Shown in pieces: positions 6,423 through 12,121 of a DNA stretch of 18,927 nucleotides (positions within the stretch are counted from its first letter, which is position 1; every line of letters begins with the position of its first letter). The stretch is from Actinomycetota bacterium. GTDB lineage: Bacteria > Actinomycetota > Actinomycetes > Nanopelagicales > Nanopelagicaceae. The notes under the pieces are model-generated. The model saw only the letters and a program-made list of their open reading frames with translations. It was not told where the DNA came from and searched no databases. Both the position numbers and the translations under genes were made by a program. The stretch spans positions 1 to 18,927 of the forward strand of contig CANBRH010000020.1 of assembly GCA_947371865.1 (NCBI GenBank), in the 5' to 3' direction.

Positions 6423-7223
6423 ATGAGCACTTCACCTTCCTCATCCGCGTATTCCTCCGATCTTGCACTGGCCATGCGCCTGGCGGATTTGGCTGACTCG
6501 ATTTCGATGGCTCGATATCAAGCGCTGGATCTAGTCATTGAGACCAAGCCTGATGCCACCCCTGTCACCGACGCGGATAAAGCCACTGAAAAAGCCATCC
6601 GCGATCTGCTCGCTTCAGAAAGACCTAACGATCTGATTGTCGGCGAAGAATTTGGAACGCCTGATTTATCGGGGAAAGAGCGCTACTGGGTGATCGATCC
6701 CATTGATGGCACCAAGAACTTTCTCCGCGGAGTCCCAACGTGGGCAACTCTTATCGCGTTGGTCGAAGGCGATGGTGAGGTTGTTGTCGGAGTGGTCAGT
6801 TCACCCGCGCTTTTCCGCCGTTGGCACGCCAGCAAAGGAGGCGGAGCTTTCGTCTCTCTCCATCACTCCGAAGCGAAACAAATTTCAGTATCTGCAGTGA
6901 AATCGATATCGGACTCCTCGATCTCTTACTCCGATCTTGAAGGCTGGGGCGATCGCCGATCACAGTTTATTGAATTACAAAAACACATTTGGCGTACCCG
7001 TGGATTAGGCGACTTCTGGTCACATATGTTGGTTGCTGAAGGTGCCGTCGATCTAGCCGTTGAACCGCAATTAGCGCTGTGGGATATGGCCGCCTTGGAT
7101 ATCGTGGTGAGAGAGGCCGGGGGAAGCTTTACAAATATCGATGGAGTTAATGGTCCACACGGTGGCAGTGCAATCTCTAGCAACGGCCACATCCATCAAC
7201 AATTCCTGGATGCGCTGAAATAG
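6423..7223 (+). CDS. hisN: Histidinol-phosphatase of the inositol monophosphatase family
   Basis: HisN dephosphorylates L-histidinol phosphate in histidine biosynthesis; the related IMPase and FBPase activities cannot be excluded from sequence alone. The Mg-dependent phosphatase signatures are all present: DATPVTDADKATE (44-56), GEEFG (74-78) with the metal-binding Glu, IDPIDGTKNF (91-100) with Asp92 and Asp95, and the C-terminal LALWDMAALDIVVREAGG with Asp221. The length of 266 is usual. The gene sits after rsgA, where HisN-type phosphatases occur in several actinobacteria, and this is why hisN is preferred over a generic IMPase. It begins 31 bases after rsgA and probably has its own leaderless promoter. 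The unknown gene downstream follows after only 10 bases. Confidence 0.85.
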   Translation: MSTSPSSSAYSSDLALAMRLADLADSISMARYQALDLVIETKPDATPVTDADKATEKAIRDLLASERPNDLIVGEEFGTPDLSGKERYWVIDPIDGTKNFLRGVPTWATLIALVEGDGEVVVGVVSSPALFRRWHASKGGGAFVSLHHSEAKQISVSAVKSISDSSISYSDLEGWGDRRSQFIELQKHIWRTRGLGDFWSHMLVAEGAVDLAVEPQLALWDMAALDIVVREAGGSFTNIDGVNGPHGGSAISSNGHIHQQFLDALK

Positions 7224-7233
7224 GGCCGGTTGG

Positions 7234-7935
7234 ATGAATATCACTTCTGAGAATCGAACTCTGATTTACGGCATTGCTGCTGGCGTTCTATTTTTACTCT
7301 TGATTTTGTTGTTAGCCCTGAGGAGCAAATCGAAGAAACGAAATCAGATGACCACCATCAATGCCAGTGCAAGTGCCATTACTTCGGAAGGGCAAGAGCA
7401 AACTGAATCGGCGCCTGCTCAAGTTTCGGCAAGGTCCAATCCCCCGGCACATACTGATGCACCGCCTACTTTTGACGCATCACTAGCTTCGATCGAAACC
7501 ACTACTTCACCATTTAAAGCCAGCAATGAGCTAGCAGATTCTTATTATCATTCTTCAGCAGTTAGTTCTGCACCGGAATTTATCGAACTCTTCGTCGTAG
7601 AAGATCCACTTGATGGAAGTGGTTACTTAGGTACTCAAATCAACCGTCAAACCAGCTATATCTCCGATTTTGAGATTCGAGCGCTCATTAATCGCCATCA
7701 GGACCAACTTCTCTCGGAAGAAACCTTGAGATCAGGCTTTGCCGAGAAGAGCAACGTTGCGGGCAAGATCCGTACGGTTCTCTTTGGTGAGGTGGAGGCG
7801 ATTAGCAAGAGCGCGGCTGCGTTCCACCCAGAAATTTCAGATCGAATCATAAAAGCGAATAACGACTCCGCCAATTTTCGGTTACTTGCCATTGATGGTT
7901 TGGTCTACGGCGTCTTTCTGATTGGCTACAAGTAG
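7234..7935 (+). CDS. Unknown membrane-anchored protein, possibly a diverged PilZ-free/ZipA-like single-pass protein
   Basis: I do not recognise this gene. The 233-residue protein has one N-terminal membrane segment (about 9-29, IYGIAAGVLFLLLILLLAL) followed by a basic stop-transfer stretch RSKSKKR. It therefore probably sits in the membrane with its C-terminus in the cytoplasm. A low-complexity Ser/Thr/Ala/Pro linker runs from about 38 to 110. A compact C-terminal domain follows (about 115-233), opening with EFIELFVVEDPLDGSGYLG and ending LLAIDGLVYGVFLIGYK. There are no cysteines and no motif I can name. The single-pass, linker and domain layout only resembles ZipA-type architecture, and I claim no homology. 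It lies 10 bases after hisN, probably cotranscribed, and is convergent with zwf across 58 bases. Confidence 0.7.
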   Translation: MNITSENRTLIYGIAAGVLFLLLILLLALRSKSKKRNQMTTINASASAITSEGQEQTESAPAQVSARSNPPAHTDAPPTFDASLASIETTTSPFKASNELADSYYHSSAVSSAPEFIELFVVEDPLDGSGYLGTQINRQTSYISDFEIRALINRHQDQLLSEETLRSGFAEKSNVAGKIRTVLFGEVEAISKSAAAFHPEISDRIIKANNDSANFRLLAIDGLVYGVFLIGYK

Positions 7936-7993
7936 AACCATCTATCCGCCCGCACCCGAAGAGAACCTAACGAGAGCCAGTAACAAAAAATCT

Positions 7994-9379
7994 TTAGAGA
8001 TCGATCCATCCCTGAGGCATCAGGTCATCTACTTTCTCTGGACCCCAAGTGCCTTTGAAATAGGGATAAACCTGAGGGTCGCCATGAATGACATCTTCAA
8101 TGATGCGCCAGCTTTCTAGAACTGAATCAATGCGAGTAAAGCGCAAGTGATCTCCCAGCATGGCGGCGCGAAGTAAGCGCTCGTAAGCTTCCTGGCGATC
8201 ACCCAGGGCGGCGCTGAATTCAACGTTGAGCTGGACGGGCACCGTCGCCAGATGATCACCGGGCGCCTTAGCCAAGAGTTCGATATCGACGCCATCGTTC
8301 TTGCCCAGACGGAATCGCAAAATATTAGGTGATGTTTCTTGGCCTTCAGCAAAGAGCAAGCGTGGCGGATGCTTAAACTCAACGACAACTTCTAACGTTG
8401 TTTCCGCTAAATATTTGCCAGTTCGCAAATAGAACGGAACTCCAGCCCAACGCCAATTGTCAACGTGGAGCAACGCGGCTGCGAATGTCTCGGTATGCGA
8501 TCCGGCGGCGACCCCAGATTCATCGAGATAACCCACGTATTGACCCCGAACGATCTCATCGGCCTTTAATGGATCAATGGCACGCAAAACCTTTATTTTT
8601 TCATCTTCCATAAATTGTGAAGTTAGATCCGAAGGAGGCTCCATCGCGATCAACGTTAAGACCTGCAGTAAGTGATTTTGCAGAACATCTCGAATAGCAC
8701 CGACGCCGTCATAGAAAGCGCCGCGACCTTCGATACCAAAATCTTCGGCCATAGTGATCTGCACGCTGTTGATGTATCGACGATTCCAGAGAGGTTCCCA
8801 GATGGAGTTTGCGAAGCGGAAGATCAAAATATCTTCCACAGACTCTTTGCCCAAATAGTGGTCAATGCGAAATATGCGCTCTTCCGGTAAAACTCTTTCG
8901 AGTGCTTCCTGAAGGAGCTCGGCAGATTGCGAATCACGCCCAAAGGGCTTTTCCACAACGAGTCGGGCATGGGAAGTCAGCCCAACCGCTGCCAAACCTT
9001 GAGTAACGGTTTCAAAAAGGGATGGCGGGATGGCCAAATAAATAACGGGATTGAGCTTGTTCGACAATTTCTCGGCCAGATCTTGGTAGACCTTGGGATC
9101 TTCGTAGTTTCCGACGACCAATGAAAGTTTGGAATCAAGTTGGGCCAGAATGGTTTCATCGACATTTGCAACATTGGTACGAATTGCAGTGAAGGCATTA
9201 TTTATAAATTGTTCGTGGTCCCATTTAGTGGATGCAACACCTACCACCTCAGCCTCTAACGCCCCTTTTCGAGCCATGTTGTACAAAGCGGGAAAAAGTT
9301 TCTTCTTTGCTAAATCGCCCGTGGCACCAAAAAGGACCAGCACATCAGATTCAGCGACTTCAGGGCTCTTCTTAATCAT
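7994..9379 (-). CDS. zwf: Glucose-6-phosphate 1-dehydrogenase
   Basis: This is the first step of the oxidative pentose phosphate pathway: glucose-6-phosphate to 6-phosphogluconolactone with reduction of NAD(P). The Rossmann motif FGATGDLAKKKLFPAL (17-32), VEKPFGRD, the active-site signature RIDHYLGKE (171-179) with catalytic His and substrate-binding Lys, and ITMAEDFGIEGRGAFYDGVGAIRDVLQNH are all visible. The length of 461 is slightly short but complete. The ATG at 9379 is chosen over the in-frame TTG at 9385 because AGAGGAAA lies 7 nt upstream of the ATG but only 1-2 nt upstream of the TTG. It is the last cistron, 14 bases after gnd. No opcA, which usually accompanies actinobacterial zwf, is found next to it. 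Confidence 0.95.
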   Translation of the reverse strand: MIKKSPEVAESDVLVLFGATGDLAKKKLFPALYNMARKGALEAEVVGVASTKWDHEQFINNAFTAIRTNVANVDETILAQLDSKLSLVVGNYEDPKVYQDLAEKLSNKLNPVIYLAIPPSLFETVTQGLAAVGLTSHARLVVEKPFGRDSQSAELLQEALERVLPEERIFRIDHYLGKESVEDILIFRFANSIWEPLWNRRYINSVQITMAEDFGIEGRGAFYDGVGAIRDVLQNHLLQVLTLIAMEPPSDLTSQFMEDEKIKVLRAIDPLKADEIVRGQYVGYLDESGVAAGSHTETFAAALLHVDNWRWAGVPFYLRTGKYLAETTLEVVVEFKHPPRLLFAEGQETSPNILRFRLGKNDGVDIELLAKAPGDHLATVPVQLNVEFSAALGDRQEAYERLLRAAMLGDHLRFTRIDSVLESWRIIEDVIHGDPQVYPYFKGTWGPEKVDDLMPQGWIDL

Positions 9380-9393
9380 CAACAAGTTTCCTC

Positions 9394-10446
9394 TTAATCG
9401 GTTTTCTTGGTGGCCTCGGAGTGACCTCCGAATTTGCGCCTCATGGCAGAAAGAACCTTGTTTGCATACAGATCATTCCCGCGGGAGGAGAAGCGCCCCA
9501 TCAAAGATGCACTCAAAACGTTTGCAGGAACACCGGCATCGATTGCTGTCTGAACGGTCCAACGCCCCTCGCCGGAATCGGCAACAGCGCCGGTATAGCC
9601 GGCAAGTTCTGGATCCTCAGCATAAGCCTGGGTAGTTAAGTCCAAGAGCCACGATGCAACGACGGAGCCGCGTCGCCATACCTCTGAGATTTCAGCCATA
9701 TCAAGGTCGTACTTTGTTTCGGAATGGCTTCCAACTGCAGTTGGATGTTTGATGCCCTCGGCCGCGGTGTGCAACAAGTTCAAGCCTTCGGCATATGCAG
9801 CCATGGCGCCGTATTCAATTCCGTTGTGAACCATCTTTACGAAGTGGCCAGCGCCTACTGGACCACAATGAAAGAAACCTTGTTCCGAATCAGAAACGGA
9901 TCCGGTTTTTCCAGGCGTGCGTTCGGCAGAGTCGACACCGGGCGCAAGCGCAATAAAAATAGGGCGAAGTCGATCGACAACGTTCTTGTCTCCACCGATC
10001 ATCAAGCTATAGCCACGCTCGAGTCCATAGACGCCTCCGCTGGTTCCAACATCAACGAAGTTGATGCCGTATTCGGCCAGCCAGGCTGCATTAGCAACAT
10101 CGTCACGATAAAAAGAATTGCCACCGTCAATAATTGTCGAACCCGGTGCCAGATGAGCGGCGACAGATTTGATAGTCGCTGCGGTTACTTCAGATGGCAC
10201 CATGATCCAAACAACTTGGGGATTCTCGGCGTTATTGAACTGTGCCAGATCAGCAAGTGAGCTGAGTCCATTAAATCCTTCAGCCGCAACTGATTTCACA
10301 GTCTCGGGATTAACGTCAAATACATTGATTGTTACGGGCTGCGCGGATGAAGCATGGCGTTGAATTCGGCGGGCGATGTTGGCGCCCATGCGACCCAGGC
10401 CAACCATCGTGAACTGAAGTGGTGCAACCTCATTACGAGCTGACAT
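9394..10446 (-). CDS. gnd: 6-phosphogluconate dehydrogenase, decarboxylating, short (probably NAD-dependent) type
   Basis: Gnd oxidises and decarboxylates 6-phosphogluconate to ribulose-5-phosphate. The N-terminal GLGRMGANIARRI (16-28) is the dinucleotide fold, and Asp44 at the end of the second strand (NVFDVNPE) points to NAD rather than NADP, where Asn-Arg-Thr is usual. Substrate and catalytic motifs are DGGNSFYRDD (107-116), DVGTSGGVYGLERGYSLMIGG, and GHFVKMVHNGIEYG with Lys204, His207, Asn208 and Glu211. At 350 residues it belongs to the short class and lacks the extra C-terminal helices of the 470-residue enzymes. An insert near 175-188 (ERTPGKTGSVSDSE) separates the halves. The ATG has AAGGGAG 6 nt upstream. 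It lies between pgl and zwf in one operon. Confidence 0.92.
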   Translation of the reverse strand: MSARNEVAPLQFTMVGLGRMGANIARRIQRHASSAQPVTINVFDVNPETVKSVAAEGFNGLSSLADLAQFNNAENPQVVWIMVPSEVTAATIKSVAAHLAPGSTIIDGGNSFYRDDVANAAWLAEYGINFVDVGTSGGVYGLERGYSLMIGGDKNVVDRLRPIFIALAPGVDSAERTPGKTGSVSDSEQGFFHCGPVGAGHFVKMVHNGIEYGAMAAYAEGLNLLHTAAEGIKHPTAVGSHSETKYDLDMAEISEVWRRGSVVASWLLDLTTQAYAEDPELAGYTGAVADSGEGRWTVQTAIDAGVPANVLSASLMGRFSSRGNDLYANKVLSAMRRKFGGHSEATKKTD

Positions 10447-10479
10447 TTCGGGCTCCCTTCACAGCATTAATCTTACTTT

Positions 10480-11211
10480 TCAGTTGAGATCTGTCAGAAC
10501 GAAAATATTTCCGTGAGGAGAACTTCCTCGTAATAAGCCCACGGGAGAGGTAGAGGCCTCGTTTATAGAGCGAACTATCGCCTCTCGCTTGCTTTCACCA
10601 AAGGCCATGACGTAAATCTGATGGGATTGAGCAAGTTGTTTTAACGAGAGCGAAACGCGTTCGCTGGGCGGTTTCGGTGAATCCCACACTGCGATCGCAG
10701 GTGAACCTGATTCCAAGGAATCTGGAATATCTGGAAAACACGATGCCACATGCCCATCTTCACCCAAACTTAAAATCACAACTTCAAATCGTTGATCTCC
10801 CAGATTTTCTTTTAATTGCTTTGAATAATTTTCTGCAGCTTCATTGAGTGAACCTCGGCTGGGTGGAGAAACTCTATGAAAAGTAATTAAGTTGCGGGTT
10901 AATTTGATATTTTCAATAAGAGTTGTATCAGTGCGATCAGAATTTTCAAACTCTACAAATCTTTCATCGCTAAACCAGATGTGGAGAGCTCTAGGAGTTT
11001 TTCCACTCTTGGCGTCCCGAAATTCTGCGGTCCCACGAAATAATTCAAGATCTAGCGATTTACTTACGGCTGAGCCATTACGTCCGCCGGTAATGACAAT
11101 ATGCGCATCGCGCTCTTCGCTCCAGGCGTGCAAGATGGCTGCGACGGTGCGTTCGGCAGTTTGGGCAATGAGATGTTCAACGGATCGGTCGTAGCGCTGT
11201 GAAAGATTCAT
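10480..11211 (-). CDS. pgl: 6-phosphogluconolactonase (DevB type)
   Basis: Pgl hydrolyses 6-phosphogluconolactone to 6-phosphogluconate, the second step of the oxidative pentose phosphate branch. The 243-residue protein belongs to the glucosamine-6-phosphate isomerase/lactonase fold. It shows VITGGRNGSAVSKSL (39-53), WFSDERFV (79-86) and the signature SLGEDGHVASCFPD (148-161), with His154 as the likely catalytic residue. The usual DSN after SDERFV is replaced by DRTDTT. Its start lies 5 bases after the VKOR stop and its stop 33 bases before gnd. No obvious Shine-Dalgarno precedes the ATG, so translation may depend on ribosomes finishing the VKOR gene. The operon context (gnd and zwf follow) makes the function secure. 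Confidence 0.92.
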   Translation of the reverse strand: MNLSQRYDRSVEHLIAQTAERTVAAILHAWSEERDAHIVITGGRNGSAVSKSLDLELFRGTAEFRDAKSGKTPRALHIWFSDERFVEFENSDRTDTTLIENIKLTRNLITFHRVSPPSRGSLNEAAENYSKQLKENLGDQRFEVVILSLGEDGHVASCFPDIPDSLESGSPAIAVWDSPKPPSERVSLSLKQLAQSHQIYVMAFGESKREAIVRSINEASTSPVGLLRGSSPHGNIFVLTDLN

Positions 11212-11216
11212 AATAT

Positions 11217-11840
11217 TTATGGCAAGAAATACTGGCCATATTTAAGAATCACCAACGTCGCCAAGACTGTGTAAATGGCGACAACGACGACACTGTCACG
11301 CCCTGCATGGAGCAAACCAGAAATACGGTCGTAGCGCTCCTGCGAAAAATTAAAGGTGTTATCCAGCAAATTCACCCGCAACATACTGAAGAAGACGGTG
11401 ATGGTCGAAGCGGTCACGAGGAGACACCAAGGACAGAAAGCTTTGATGACGAAGAAAGATTGAGAGAAGAGCCAAAAGGCAAAGAGCAAGCCAACTCCGT
11501 AAATAGCCAGTGCGACCTTCATAAAGCCCTTACCGAAACGCACACGAGTCAGGCCAGCAACCGCCAAGGTAATGACGACGGGCTCGCAGATCAGCCCGAG
11601 GAAGGCATTAGGAAAGCCCAGCAGGTTGGACTGCCAGGATTGAGCGACCTTGCCGCAGGAGATGATGGCGTTGACGTCGCAGGAGAGCTTGGCGTTGGCG
11701 TTCTTGGCCAAAGTGATGGCATCGACTGAGAGCACCAAAGAGGCGGTAAGGCTGGCAATCGAGGAGAGCAGCATGGTGATGTAGGCCTTGAGATGGCGGG
11801 CGGGGGTGAACACGGCCAGCTGGTCGTTCGTGTCGCTCAT
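11217..11840 (-). CDS. Vitamin K epoxide reductase (VKOR) family membrane oxidoreductase
   Basis: Bacterial VKOR reoxidises periplasmic DsbA-like thiol oxidases by passing electrons to membrane quinone, so it supports disulfide formation outside the cell. This 207-residue protein has about five hydrophobic segments (near 19-40, 79-100, 107-127, 136-155 and 182-199). All four key cysteines are present: the loop pair Cys54 and Cys62 (LSCDVNAIISCGKV) and the active-site CPWC at Cys136 and Cys139. FGFPN-like GFPNAFLGL (75-83) is also typical. No thioredoxin domain is fused. A TAGACT -10 lies 7 nt upstream of the ATG, so the gene appears leaderless and heads the operon continuing into pgl, gnd and zwf. 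Coupling a disulfide catalyst with the pentose phosphate enzymes is unusual. Confidence 0.9.
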   Translation of the reverse strand: MSDTNDQLAVFTPARHLKAYITMLLSSIASLTASLVLSVDAITLAKNANAKLSCDVNAIISCGKVAQSWQSNLLGFPNAFLGLICEPVVITLAVAGLTRVRFGKGFMKVALAIYGVGLLFAFWLFSQSFFVIKAFCPWCLLVTASTITVFFSMLRVNLLDNTFNFSQERYDRISGLLHAGRDSVVVVAIYTVLATLVILKYGQYFLP

Positions 11841-11847
11841 GGCCTTA

Positions 11848-11853
11848 AGTCTA
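11848..11853 (-). promoter_or_regulatory. -10 hexamer TAGACT for the leaderless VKOR-pgl-gnd-zwf operon
   Basis: On the minus strand TAGACT is followed by TAAGGCC (7 nt) and the ATG at 11840. There is no ribosome binding site, and no -35 stands out. Confidence 0.55.
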
Positions 11854-11924
11854 GGCGAGGAGTCCCAGATAGGCCGAAATCAACTGAACCGGCGATGACT
11901 GGGTAAATCAGAAAACTGGTCACA

Positions 11925-11990
11925 AAGAAAAGCACCGCACGACCTTCTCCATTGCTGGAGGTTCCACTTCTGGAACCGGTCGTGCGGTGC
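11925..11990 (-). terminator. Branched (three-way junction) terminator after the initiator tRNA
   Basis: A perfect 13-bp outer stem (11978-11990 with 11932-11944) encloses two smaller hairpins instead of a simple loop. One has a 6-bp stem (11972-11977 with 11960-11965) and the other a 4-bp stem (11957-11960 with 11947-11950). The two share base 11960. On the minus strand the outer stem is followed by TTTTCTTT (11931-11924), so it terminates the tRNA transcript. Confidence 0.8.
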
Positions 11991-11999
11991 GATATCTAG

Positions 12000-12073
12000 T
12001 AGCGGGGACAGGATTTGAACCTATGACCTCTGGGTTATGAGCCCAGCGAGCTACCGAGCTGCTCCACCCCGCG
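12000..12073 (-). tRNA. Initiator tRNA-fMet (anticodon CAU)
   Basis: The 74-nt gene reads CGCGGGG at the 5' end and CCCCGCT-A at the 3' end. Position 1 (C) cannot pair with position 72 (T), and the anticodon stem next to CTCATAA ends in three G-C pairs (CTGGG/CCCAG). Both are hallmarks of initiator tRNA. The D-arm GGAGCAGCTCGGTAGCTC and T-arm AGGTTCAAATCCT are normal. CCA is not encoded (CTA follows). It lies between UPF0182 and VKOR, with its own promoter upstream and a strong terminator downstream. Confidence 0.97.
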
Positions 12074-12085
12074 TCGGAAATCCCA

Positions 12086-12114
12086 ATTCTAGGCGATTCC
12101 CGACCAATACCCAA
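12086..12114 (-). promoter_or_regulatory. Promoter of the initiator tRNA
   Basis: On the minus strand TTGGGT (12114-12109) and TAGAAT (12091-12086, five of six bases of TATAAT) are separated by 17 bp. Transcription would start near 12081-12079, some 6-8 bases before the mature tRNA 5' end. The promoter fits exactly between the UPF0182 stop and the tRNA. Confidence 0.65.
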
Positions 12115-12121
12115 ACTGGGG

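Noticed and set aside
9129..10260. Long plus-strand open frames opposite zwf and gnd (168 and 178 residues)
   Set aside because: They are antisense to well-conserved dehydrogenase genes and show no recognisable domains or ribosome sites.
11307..11729. Plus-strand 140-residue open frame opposite the VKOR gene
   Set aside because: It is highly charged, low in recognisable content and antisense to a gene with all four catalytic cysteines; treated as a shadow.
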